DNA of 6,092 bases from the NCBI GenBank assembly GCA_024278435.1, contig JAJRTD010000027.1, forward strand, positions 1 through 6,092, in the 5' to 3' direction. The number at the start of each line of letters is the position of its first letter. Positions within the stretch are counted from its first letter, which is position 1. The notes beneath the pieces are model-generated. The model worked only from the letters and a program-made list of their open reading frames with translations, was not told the DNA's origin and did no database searches. The DNA is from Gammaproteobacteria bacterium (GTDB taxonomy: Bacteria > Pseudomonadota > Gammaproteobacteria > SZUA-229). Of this stretch, positions 1-6,011 are shown in pieces. A program made the translations under genes and the position numbers.

Positions 1-125
1 AAGCCGGGGCGGATTTCGCGCAGACAGGAATTTAACTTTATAAAATAACTCATAGTAACCACATATTATCGACTTTACATTCTTACAATATTAAATACTC
101 AGGCCATTGATAACTTGTCAAACAG

Positions 126-141
126 CGTCAACAAGTTGACG
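126..141. promoter_or_regulatory. Operator-like dyad over a -35-like hexamer
   Basis: CGTCAAC-AA-GTTGACG is a perfect 7-bp inverted repeat with a 2-bp spacer. It overlaps TTGACG (136-141), and a related half-site, TTGTCAA, sits at 116-122. The size and position suit a transcription-factor operator for the downstream operon, but no regulator is recognised and no matching -10 is placed. Call rests on symmetry only. Confidence 0.25.
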
Positions 142-235
142 AAATATGCCAGATATTCAACAACTTATATAAAACAACCTTTGACTAATATAATAATAGA
201 CAAAAACAGCACGGATGTGGCTGTCGGCGAATAAT

Positions 236-249
236 ATTGTGAATACAAT
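236..249. promoter_or_regulatory. Short AT-rich dyad
   Basis: ATTGT-GAAT-ACAAT is a perfect 5-bp inverted repeat with a 4-bp spacer, between the AT-rich zone and the GC-richer leader. It could be an operator half-pair, but arms this short in AT-rich DNA arise often by chance. Confidence 0.15.
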
Positions 250-273
250 CACAGATTAACCTAGCCTTTATAT

Positions 274-330
274 CCGAACGTTACGGTTCCAGCGACTGGT
301 GATGACGCCACCGGCAACCGAAACCGGCAG
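274..330 (+). other. Possible structured RNA leader
   Basis: Composition rises abruptly in GC here, although no start codon precedes the segment in the gene frame. As RNA it can form an outer helix of CGGTT (284-288) with AACCG (316-320) around an inner hairpin, CTGGTG (296-301) with CACCGG (309-314) and a 7-nt loop, with one G-U pair. A second CCGG (324-327) could compete for pairing. I could not match it to the riboswitch classes I checked by memory (c-di-GMP, TPP, cobalamin, glycine, mini-ykkC). It may simply be part of the 5' untranslated region. Confidence 0.2.
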
Positions 331-399
331 TTGAATTCTGCGGCAGAACAGGTAAAACTGTGCAACCACCTTCCACAGCCGCAAAAAAATCAATCAGCC

Positions 400-930
400 A
401 TGTTAAACACCCTTCAGCTCCTTGTTGTTATCACCAGTATCCAGGTAGCACAGCCTGTTGCTCTTAAAACGGCGGAGCTGGAAATCACATTCACGCCACG
501 CACACCAAACCAGATGGCATCTTTTTACGAAGCCCGCGGTTTTCCGGCAGAAATGCGTAACATATTAAAGCAGCAGTGTTTTATTACGGTTGGCATTCTC
601 AACAACAGCCAGACAAAAATCTGGCTGGATCTATCCCGCTGGCAGTTTTCCGCAGGCGGAAAGGTTTTGAAGCGCGAACACCGTGACAGCTGGAAACAGC
701 GCTGGCAGGCAATGAATATCCCGCTGAGTAAACAGTCCACCTTCCGCTGGACACTGATCCCGGAAACACTGGACTACCTGCCCGGTGAACATGAAGGCGG
801 CAATATCGTCCTGCCCTTTACCGACAAAGCCATCACCCTGAAAGCCGAGTTTGCCACCGGCGAAAACAAACAGGGAAAAACCATCACCATCAGCACCGAC
901 AAGCTGTACTGTGCCGAGGATGCGCAATGA
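400..930 (+). CDS. Unrecognised, probably exported protein coupled to thioredoxin
   Basis: A 176-aa protein from ATG 400; I do not recognise its family. The frame extends upstream to a TTG at 331 (199 aa), but those extra residues (rich in N, Q and P) look unlike a coding start, whereas ATG 400 begins directly with a hydrophobic stretch (residues ~2-21) resembling a signal peptide or membrane anchor. That segment lacks the usual basic N-terminal residues and has no strong cleavage site, and no good Shine-Dalgarno precedes it, so the start is uncertain. The rest is polar with beta-rich character. It contains exactly two cysteines, C60 and C171, one near each end. Its stop codon overlaps the start of the thioredoxin gene (ATGA, 927-930), so the two are almost certainly one translationally coupled operon. 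Inference: an extracytoplasmic partner or substrate of that thioredoxin. Confidence 0.6.
   Translation: MLNTLQLLVVITSIQVAQPVALKTAELEITFTPRTPNQMASFYEARGFPAEMRNILKQQCFITVGILNNSQTKIWLDLSRWQFSAGGKVLKREHRDSWKQRWQAMNIPLSKQSTFRWTLIPETLDYLPGEHEGGNIVLPFTDKAITLKAEFATGENKQGKTITISTDKLYCAEDAQ
916..920 (+). promoter_or_regulatory. Shine-Dalgarno of the thioredoxin gene
   Basis: GAGGA lies 6 bases before ATG 927, inside the end of the preceding gene. It fixes the thioredoxin start and supports coupled translation across the ATGA overlap. Confidence 0.6.
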
Positions 931-1463
931 AGAAAATATTAAAACCGTTTTTGCTTGCCTGCTTTTTATTTTCCGGCTTCAGTGCAGGCAGCTTCGCCGG
1001 CGAAATAAAGCCACCCTTTGGCATCCGGCACTATGATATCGGCAAAGCCGCTGACTTCACCCTGCAGGATATCGACGGCGAGGAATTCCAGTTAAGCAGT
1101 ACAAAAGGACGCTGGGTGTTTCTGCACTTCTGGGCCAGCTGGTGCGGCCCCTGTCGCAAGGAAATGCCAACGCTGCAGGGACTGGCCGATGCCATGAAAA
1201 ATGAAAATTTCAGCATCGTCATGGTCAACACCGCAGAAGATGAAGACACTGTCTTTACCTTTCTGGGCGCCATTGATGTCGACCTCAATACTTTAATGGA
1301 TATTGACGGCCTGGTGACCGAAGCGTGGAAACCACGCGGCCTGCCGACAACGTTTCTGATTAACCCGAAGGGCGAAGTGAAATACCAGGCTATTGGCGGA
1401 CGGGAGTGGGATAAACCGGAGTATCTGGAATTTATGAAACGACTGGTCAAGGCATCAGAGTAG
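927..1463 (+). CDS. TlpA/ResA-like periplasmic thioredoxin
   Basis: A 178-aa thiol-disulfide oxidoreductase of the TlpA/ResA (AhpC-TSA/redoxin) branch of the thioredoxin fold. Residues 1-24 form a clear Sec signal peptide: a basic MKK start, a hydrophobic core and an AGSFAG cleavage region, placing the protein in the periplasm. The fold starts near residue 43 (DFTLQDIDG); the active site is WCGPC at 72-76, within FWASWCGPCRKEMP, and the cis-proline is P140 in GLPTTFLI. All catalytic elements are intact and the length is normal for a single-domain TlpA-like protein. Family members reduce periplasmic disulfides, for example in cytochrome c maturation or copper-centre assembly; no cytochrome or copper gene is visible here, so the specific role is open. 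It starts inside the stop codon of the upstream two-cysteine protein gene and probably ends the operon, since the next gene faces it. Confidence 0.9.
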   Translation: MKKILKPFLLACFLFSGFSAGSFAGEIKPPFGIRHYDIGKAADFTLQDIDGEEFQLSSTKGRWVFLHFWASWCGPCRKEMPTLQGLADAMKNENFSIVMVNTAEDEDTVFTFLGAIDVDLNTLMDIDGLVTEAWKPRGLPTTFLINPKGEVKYQAIGGREWDKPEYLEFMKRLVKASE

Positions 1464-1531
1464 ACGCTTTATTAACGAAGCGCGGGGTGTGCGGCACTCA
1501 CAGAGAAAAACTATTTGTGCAGCTGGTTTCA

Positions 1532-1557
1532 GTAGGTGCGAATTTATTCGCACCTAC
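1532..1557. repeat. Perfect stem-loop, dispersed-repeat type
   Basis: An 11-bp perfect inverted repeat, GTAGGTGCGAA / TTCGCACCTAC, with a TTTA loop. It lies between two convergent genes. There is no T-tract on either side, so it is not a classical intrinsic terminator, though it could protect mRNA 3' ends. From memory, palindromes of the form GGTGCGAAT-ATTCGCACC recur across gammaproteobacterial genomes like REP elements; copy number here cannot be seen from one window. Confidence 0.5.
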
Positions 1558-1659
1558 AGTGTGACTCTTACATGGCCTGCTGCTTATAGTTTTTAGTTTT
1601 CCACTACCACGTTCAGAACCGAATCGCGAGGCATGCTGTTTCCTCACGCTGACAGTTTT

Positions 1660-2676
1660 TTAAAACACCATTTCCAGAAAACGCTTGCGCGTATTTTTAT
1701 CCGAATTTCTTGTCATCAGGAAATCAGCATGCGTGTCCAGCCTGCCTTCATCTATTGCCTGCCGGTCCAGTTTAATTCCCCACATCGGGTTAATGCGATT
1801 GGGCAGAAATGAATAACGCACATCGGTAATCATCTCCGGGTCTTTTGTGCTTAAGGCAAGATAGCCATCAGAGAACCAGCGAAAACGTTCAATATCTTTT
1901 GCCTGCTGGCTGTTTACAGGCAGCCAGGGAAAGTCACGCCTGACGTCCAGTTTCTGAATCGAGGTTCCGCTAAAGATTTGCTTGCGCCATAAAAGTTTTA
2001 CCGCATCAATATAGTAGCGCCCGTCATATTCATACATCAGCTTCCACAGGTGACGGTTACCAAAACTGGGCTTAACCCGCACCCGTTCCGGCTGGTGACC
2101 GCGCTGCTGCGCCAGCTGATCAAGTGTATCAAGCGCCTGCTGCTTTGGAATAAAACCCGCAGCCAGGTAGACAACGGCAAAAGCAAAAGCGATACGGGCA
2201 AACAACGGACGCCGGCGATACACGGCAAGCAGCACAAAAATCAATACCGGCACAGTAAACAGCGGATCAATAATCGCCACGATATTCCACGCCACACGCG
2301 TATCGGAAAATGGCCACAACAACTGGGTACCGTAAGAAGTGCAGGCATCCAGCAGGCCATGGGTGGCGAAACCAGCGAAGGCAAAAATATATATTTGCCT
2401 AAAATCCAGTTTGGCTTTTATAAACGGCAGCCGAATCCACCAGTAAAAGACCAGGGCACACAACAATGCACCGGCGGGTATAAACGCAAGCGAATGGCTG
2501 AACTGCCGGTGATATTCCAGAAACAGCAGCGGGTCGGCAGCAGATTGAATCAGCACGTCCAGGTCCGGTGCCATACCGGCCAGTGCCCCGATAATCAGGG
2601 CACTTTTCTGCTGCGCGGGTTTTGCCAGTGATTGTGAAAGACTGGCGCCTAGACAGGCCTGTGAAATGGGATCCAT
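1660..2676 (-). CDS. YdjM/YfhP-like (DUF457) membrane metal-dependent hydrolase
   Basis: A 338-aa integral membrane protein of the family annotated as metal-dependent hydrolase (YdjM, DUF457, PF04307). The N-terminus MDPISQACLGASLSQ is the usual family start, which supports ATG 2676 despite a weak ribosome site. Conserved polar residues follow in order: D38 and D40 in APDLDVL, H56 and H61 in EYHRQFSHSL, H106 and D110 in THGLLDACTSYGTQLLWPFSD, and D137 in IIDPLF. These are plausible metal ligands. Hydrophobic segments lie at about 24-45, 63-82, 95-108, 130-153 and 159-175. Residues ~190-338 form a soluble domain rich in W, Y and F, as in the longer YfhP-like members rather than the shorter E. 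coli YdjM. Enzymatic activity has not, to my knowledge, been firmly shown for the family. It converges on the thioredoxin operon and diverges from the DUF2788-like gene; neither suggests a shared pathway. Confidence 0.85.
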   Translation of the reverse strand: MDPISQACLGASLSQSLAKPAQQKSALIIGALAGMAPDLDVLIQSAADPLLFLEYHRQFSHSLAFIPAGALLCALVFYWWIRLPFIKAKLDFRQIYIFAFAGFATHGLLDACTSYGTQLLWPFSDTRVAWNIVAIIDPLFTVPVLIFVLLAVYRRRPLFARIAFAFAVVYLAAGFIPKQQALDTLDQLAQQRGHQPERVRVKPSFGNRHLWKLMYEYDGRYYIDAVKLLWRKQIFSGTSIQKLDVRRDFPWLPVNSQQAKDIERFRWFSDGYLALSTKDPEMITDVRYSFLPNRINPMWGIKLDRQAIDEGRLDTHADFLMTRNSDKNTRKRFLEMVF

Positions 2677-2748
2677 GTGTTACATCTCGAGTCTTCAGTC
2701 ATTGGTCATCAGCCGTTTGTTGTTCACCAACCGGCACAAAATTTTTGC

Positions 2749-2843
2749 CATCCTGAACGAAGCGGAGCGTAGTTGAAGGATCTTGGTCGCCATATCATAC
2801 GGGGTTAAAGATCCTTCGATTCCGCTTCGCTGCACTCAGGATG
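2749..2843. repeat. 95-bp imperfect palindrome, copy 1 of CATCCTGA repeat
   Basis: Outer ends CATCCTGA (2749-2756) and TCAGGATG (2836-2843) are complementary, as are inner blocks GAAGGATCTT (2775-2784) and AAGATCCTTC (2808-2817); the intervening arm sequence (CGAAGCGGA-like) pairs partly. The transcript would fold into a long hairpin in either orientation. The same blocks recur at 3254-3337, so this is a dispersed repeat rather than a local operator. It contains no coding capacity. It lies between divergent genes, so it could influence transcripts of neither or act as an insulator; no function is inferred. Confidence 0.75.
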
Positions 2844-2873
2844 ACAGTGAAAAGTTAACGGGACAGCTGTGAA

Positions 2874-2892
2874 AAGCTATCTCAAATAGCTT
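2874..2892. promoter_or_regulatory. Operator-like dyad upstream of DUF2788 gene
   Basis: AAGCTAT-CTCAA-ATAGCTT is a perfect 7-bp inverted repeat with a 5-bp spacer, about 60 bp before the DUF2788-like start. AT-rich sequence with a -10-like TAGAAT at 2917-2922 follows, though no matching -35 is present. Position and size suit a regulator binding site; which regulator is unknown. Confidence 0.25.
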
Positions 2893-2952
2893 ATAGTAAA
2901 CAACATATTCGTAAACTAGAATACACTTTTTTATACGAAACCACCCGCCACC

Positions 2953-3162
2953 ATGACTGAAAAAGAATTTACCGAGATATCATTAGCCGTTGGCCTTACC
3001 CTGGGCATCAGTTATATGCTCTTTATCGTCTATAAACTGGCAGAAGAATCCAGGGCCGGACGTTATGGCATGATGATACTGTTCGTCGGCCTTGGCCTCG
3101 GCATTTTCGGTTTTGTCGCCAAGTACTTTATCAAGATGTATCTTGCCAGCCAGATTAACTAG
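2953..3162 (+). CDS. DUF2788-like small two-helix membrane protein
   Basis: A 69-aa inner-membrane protein with two hydrophobic helices, about residues 9-28 and 39-60, joined by a short charged loop (KLAEESRAGRYG, 28-39). The pattern of helix, loop containing SRAGRYG, then a Gly-rich second helix with LGLGIFGFVAKYFI matches my memory of DUF2788 (PF10981), a gammaproteobacterial family of unknown function and about this length. ATG 2953 is the only sensible start, since the first helix follows directly; no good Shine-Dalgarno precedes it. It appears monocistronic: the YdjM-like gene diverges upstream and nasA converges downstream. Its TAG stop lies within CTAG 3159-3162, the boundary of the miniature elements that fill the spacer to nasA. 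Confidence 0.75.
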   Translation: MTEKEFTEISLAVGLTLGISYMLFIVYKLAEESRAGRYGMMILFVGLGLGIFGFVAKYFIKMYLASQIN

Positions 3163-3226
3163 GGAACCTGGGGAACCACTGAATAAATCGTGAATACGCA
3201 TCTTGACGTGTTCAGAGGCTCACTAG
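3159..3226. mobile_element. Degenerate CTAG-bounded miniature element (relic)
   Basis: The segment is bounded by CTAG at 3159-3162 and CTAG at 3223-3226. Its right end, read inward on the reverse strand, is TGAGCCTCTGAACACGTC, similar to the terminal repeat of the neighbouring element (shared CTCTGAA-A-GTC). Its left end contains GGGGAACCACTGAATAAATC, which aligns with the same consensus if a few bases are inserted. At ~60 bp with no coding potential, it looks like a decayed or internally deleted copy of the same type of element, or the stub of a lost insertion sequence. The left boundary is less secure than the right. Confidence 0.4.
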
Positions 3227-3360
3227 GGATGCTCTGAATAAGTCCTTATTTGTCATCCTGAGCGAAGTCGAAGGATCTTATACCACTGAGCAATCAGATA
3301 TTTACGGAGCATAAGATTCTTCGCTGCGCTCTGAATGACACTTATTCAGAGTATCCCTAG
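3223..3360. mobile_element. 138-bp MITE with CTAG ends, IS5-group-like
   Basis: Terminal inverted repeats are GGATGCTCTGAATAAGT (3227-3243) and the complement of GGATACTCTGAATAAGT (3340-3356), with one mismatch, flanked by CTAG on both sides (3223-3226, 3357-3360). This is the structure of a miniature inverted-repeat element with a 4-bp target duplication. CTAG fits the YTAR target of IS5-group transposases, and the terminus resembles the IS5 end as I remember it (about 12 of 17 positions). The interior is itself palindromic (3251-3281 against 3311-3340), so the whole element can fold into one long hairpin. No transposase is encoded; mobilisation would need one in trans. Lying between convergent genes, the hairpin could limit read-through in both directions. 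Its right CTAG holds the TAG stop of nasA. Confidence 0.7.
3251..3340. repeat. CATCCTGA repeat, copy 2, nested in the MITE
   Basis: CATCCTGA (3254-3261) and GAAGGATCTT (3270-3279) repeat exactly the blocks of the palindrome at 2749-2843, with a shorter arm (CGAAGTC between them). The right arm, ATAAGATTCTTCGCTGCGCTCTGAATGACA in outline (3311-3340), is a diverged complement. Copy 1 has no CTAG ends or terminal repeats, so the core and the terminal repeats appear to be separable modules. Direct neighbours are the 17-bp terminal repeats of the MITE. Confidence 0.7.
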
Positions 3361-6011
3361 CATTTTTTTATCAACTCGTTAATTTCCGGGCGACAGGAAC
3401 CACAGTTAGTACCTGCCTGGCAGACCTCGCCCACCGCCTGCACATCTTTGGCCCCGCCCTCTACTGCCTTGCAGATGGTCTTTTCACCGACATTAAAACA
3501 GGCGCAGATAATTCTGCCTACGTCTTCCACATCCGCCGGCGGAGTTCCCTGTAACAGGCCGGCACGTTCCTTTGCCGTAATCTTGTCTTTCTGGAACAGG
3601 CTGATCAGCCAGTCGCGCGGTGGCAACAGGATCGAGGAATCAATAAAGATTACGCTGTCCAGACGGCCGTCAATAAAACGCGCGGCGCGGTAATGCCCGT
3701 CCGCCTTGTCATAGAACTCCGCCCATTCCTCAGCCGGCTCATAATTCAGCAGGGTCTTGGCATGCACCGCCCAGTCTTCGGGCCTGTCCTCGCCGGCGAT
3801 TTCGTAACGCCAGAACCCCTTGCCGCGTGAGCGCGCCCAGTAACGTGAATATTTCAGCGCCGGCTTTTGCCGGGAAATAATAAAACCGTACCAGCTGGCA
3901 TCACAGGGCTGGATGCTGGCGACCGCGTGTTTGAATTCAGGCTGGCCGGAAATCGGGTCGCACACCGCTTTAACCAGGGTACTGACACGCGCCCGGGCGC
4001 TGAACTGCAGGTTCCAGTGCATGGGGACAAACAGCGAGCCTTGCTGCTGACGCTCGGTAACCCGTACCCGGACAAAAATCTGCGCCCCGGTTTCACTGTT
4101 GATAATGGCCAGCTTGCCGTCAACCAGGGCAAAGCGTTTTGCATCATCCGGATGCACTTCAACAAAAGGTTCGATGCGGTGCGCCGACAGCCGCGGTGAC
4201 ATACCGGTACGGGTCATGGTGTGCCAGTGGTCGCGCACCCGGCCGGTATTTAAAATAAACGGGTATTCTGCGCTGACAGCCGCGGCCGGCGGGCGGGGCG
4301 TAATGGCAACAAAACGGGCCCGGCGATCCTGCGTGCTGAACAGGCCATCGGCATACATCGGCGGTGTATCCTTCCTCTCCCGGTCAGTCACCGGCCATTG
4401 CAGCGGCTGCATTTCGTTATAGTCATGCAGGCTCATATCCACCAGTGCGGACAGGTCCAGCTGGCGCTGCGGATCTTTTTTATAGCCGGTCAGCCTGGCA
4501 TATTCATCAAAAATCTCGGCGGCTGAACGGTAGGGAAAGGCTTGCTGAAAACCCATGACCCGGGCAAATTCGGTAAAAATCTGCCAGTCATGTTTGGCCA
4601 GCCCCGGTGGTGTTAAAAACGGCCGCTGCCGCGAAATGCGCCGCTCGGAACTGGTTACCGTGCCATCACGTTCGCCCCAGGTGGTTGCCGGCAGGCGCAC
4701 ATGCGCCAGCTTCGCGGTATCGGTTTCACGCACACAGTCAGAGACCACCACCAGCTCACAGTTTTCCAGTGCTACTTTAATGCGGTCGGCTTCCGGCATA
4801 CTCACCACCGGGTTGGTGGCAGTAATCCAGATGGCCCTGATGTTTTTCTTCTCGATTTCAGCAAAGCAGTCCACAGCCTTGTAGCCTGCCTTGCTGGCCA
4901 GCTGCCCGGTTTCCCAGAATTCAGCAACGATGTCACGGTGCTGTTCATTGTCAATTTCCATATGGGCGGCGAGCTGGTTGGCCAGCCCGCCGACTTCACG
5001 CCCGCCCATGGCATTGGGCTGACCGGTCAGGGAAAACGGCCCCATACCCTTGCGCCCGATACGGCCGGTCAGCAAATGGCAGTTGATAATGCTGTTGATC
5101 TTGTCCACACCGCTGCTGGACTGGTTGACCCCCTGGGAGAAAACCGTGACCGTGCGCTCGGTACGGGCAAACAGTTTGTAAAACTGCTCCACCTCAGCCA
5201 CTTTTAAAGCACAGGCATTTGCCACCGATGCAATATCCGGTGATGACAACTGCGCCGCCTTCAGGGCGTCATCCATGCCACTGGTATGGGCATCAACAAA
5301 CTGCCGGTCGACTTCACCGGCCTGCTGCAGATAGACCAGCAGACCATTAAACAGAATGGAATCGGTTCCCGGGCGGATCGACAAATGCAAATCACTGATA
5401 TCAGCAGTCTGGGTACGGCGCGGATCGATACAGACAATTTTTACCGCCGGATTATTTTCCTTGCTCTGCACCATGCGCTGATACAACACCGGGTGACACC
5501 AGGCGGTGTTGCTACCGGCCAGAACAATAAGCTGGGCGCGCTCCAGGTCATCATAATTACAGGGCATGACATCTTCGCCGAAGGCACGCTTGTAGGCGGC
5601 CACCACCGACGACATGCACAGCCGGGAATTGGTATCGATATTGGCGGTGCCGATAAACCCTTTCATCAGCTTGTTGGCAACGTAATAATCTTCCGTCAGT
5701 AGCTGGCCGGACACATAAAAGGCCACCGCATCAGGGCCATGTTCTTTAATAATTTCAGTGAACTTCGTTGCGATATGGCTGTAAGCCTGTTCCCAGCTGA
5801 CCTGCTCCCCGTGTATTTCCGGGTACAGCAGGCGCTCACCCAGGTACACGGTTTCACCCAGCGCCGAACCCTTGGAACATAAGCGCCCGTAGTTTGATGG
5901 ATGCTCCGGGTCACCCTGCACTTCCACCCGCCCGTTTTCGTGCATGGTTGCAATAACCCCACAGCCGACGCCGCAATAGGGACAGGTGGTTTTTGTGCGA
6001 GTTGAGCTCAT
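3357..6011 (-). CDS. nasA: Assimilatory nitrate reductase catalytic subunit NasA
   Basis: A complete 884-aa cytoplasmic molybdoenzyme reducing nitrate to nitrite for nitrogen assimilation. The N-terminal [4Fe-4S] site is C10-x2-C13-x3-C17-x27-C45 (CPYCGVGCGV and LCSKG). Next come the molybdopterin oxidoreductase core (~55-480) with the probable Mo ligand C132 in SRLCMSS, cofactor-binding stretches such as GSNTAWCHP, IDPRRTQTA, QPNAMGGREVGGL and ATTWGERDG, and the dinucleotide-binding domain (~583-700) with LNTGRVRDHWHTMTRTG, typical of NasA. Residues ~832-880 form a Bfd-like [2Fe-2S] domain with C836, C838, C870 and C873, plus C864. This extension and the length match the Klebsiella-type NasA; no signal peptide argues against periplasmic NapA. 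ATG 6011 places the first cysteine at residue 10, as in homologues; the ribosome site is weak. No NasB, nitrite reductase or transporter gene is in the window. The TAG stop sits inside the end of the adjacent MITE; no sign of truncation. Confidence 0.95.
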   Translation of the reverse strand: MSSTRTKTTCPYCGVGCGVIATMHENGRVEVQGDPEHPSNYGRLCSKGSALGETVYLGERLLYPEIHGEQVSWEQAYSHIATKFTEIIKEHGPDAVAFYVSGQLLTEDYYVANKLMKGFIGTANIDTNSRLCMSSVVAAYKRAFGEDVMPCNYDDLERAQLIVLAGSNTAWCHPVLYQRMVQSKENNPAVKIVCIDPRRTQTADISDLHLSIRPGTDSILFNGLLVYLQQAGEVDRQFVDAHTSGMDDALKAAQLSSPDIASVANACALKVAEVEQFYKLFARTERTVTVFSQGVNQSSSGVDKINSIINCHLLTGRIGRKGMGPFSLTGQPNAMGGREVGGLANQLAAHMEIDNEQHRDIVAEFWETGQLASKAGYKAVDCFAEIEKKNIRAIWITATNPVVSMPEADRIKVALENCELVVVSDCVRETDTAKLAHVRLPATTWGERDGTVTSSERRISRQRPFLTPPGLAKHDWQIFTEFARVMGFQQAFPYRSAAEIFDEYARLTGYKKDPQRQLDLSALVDMSLHDYNEMQPLQWPVTDRERKDTPPMYADGLFSTQDRRARFVAITPRPPAAAVSAEYPFILNTGRVRDHWHTMTRTGMSPRLSAHRIEPFVEVHPDDAKRFALVDGKLAIINSETGAQIFVRVRVTERQQQGSLFVPMHWNLQFSARARVSTLVKAVCDPISGQPEFKHAVASIQPCDASWYGFIISRQKPALKYSRYWARSRGKGFWRYEIAGEDRPEDWAVHAKTLLNYEPAEEWAEFYDKADGHYRAARFIDGRLDSVIFIDSSILLPPRDWLISLFQKDKITAKERAGLLQGTPPADVEDVGRIICACFNVGEKTICKAVEGGAKDVQAVGEVCQAGTNCGSCRPEINELIKKC

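Larger units (their letters stand above)
1..399. other. AT-rich spacer upstream of the thioredoxin operon
   Basis: No convincing gene lies in this stretch. The first ~30 bases are GC-richer and open in all three forward frames before stops (for example frame 3 ends at TAA 33), so the tail of an upstream forward gene is possible but not provable. Bases ~35-260 are strongly AT-rich, as expected for a promoter region, with TTGACG at 136-141 and TTGACT at 181-186 as -35-like hexamers; neither has a good -10 at 16-18 bp, so no promoter is called. Two dyads (126-141, 236-249) and a GC-richer leader-like segment (274-330) are listed separately. The frame of the next gene stays open back to 265, but its only start codon upstream of ATG 400 that I noted is TTG 331. 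Confidence 0.6.

Noticed and set aside
331..399. N-terminal extension of the two-cysteine protein from TTG 331
   Set aside because: TTG has no ribosome site and the added residues would bury the hydrophobic export-like segment 23 residues in; ATG 400 is preferred, although not proven.
1031..1450. 139-aa reverse open frame over the thioredoxin gene
   Set aside because: It is antisense to a gene with an intact WCGPC site, cis-proline and signal peptide; no features of its own.
1625..1661. Possible intrinsic terminator for the thioredoxin operon
   Set aside because: CGCGAGG/CCTCACG pairs with a mismatch and the T-run at 1656-1661 begins seven bases beyond the stem; too weak to call.
2050..2631. 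193-aa forward open frame opposite the YdjM-like gene
   Set aside because: It is antisense to a strongly supported membrane-protein gene with conserved family motifs, and its translation is basic, low in structure and lacks recognisable motifs.
2943..2955. GCCACCATG-type sequence at the DUF2788 start
   Set aside because: It resembles a eukaryotic Kozak context, but every gene and spacing here is bacterial, so it is coincidence.
3159..3360. CRISPR array or tandem repeat between DUF2788 and nasA
   Set aside because: The repeats are inverted rather than direct, unevenly spaced, and bounded by CTAG with terminal repeats, which fits miniature transposable elements.
4701..5207. 168-aa forward open frame opposite nasA
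   Set aside because: It is antisense to the molybdopterin core of nasA, whose motifs run without interruption; the frame is open only because of codon bias on the other strand.
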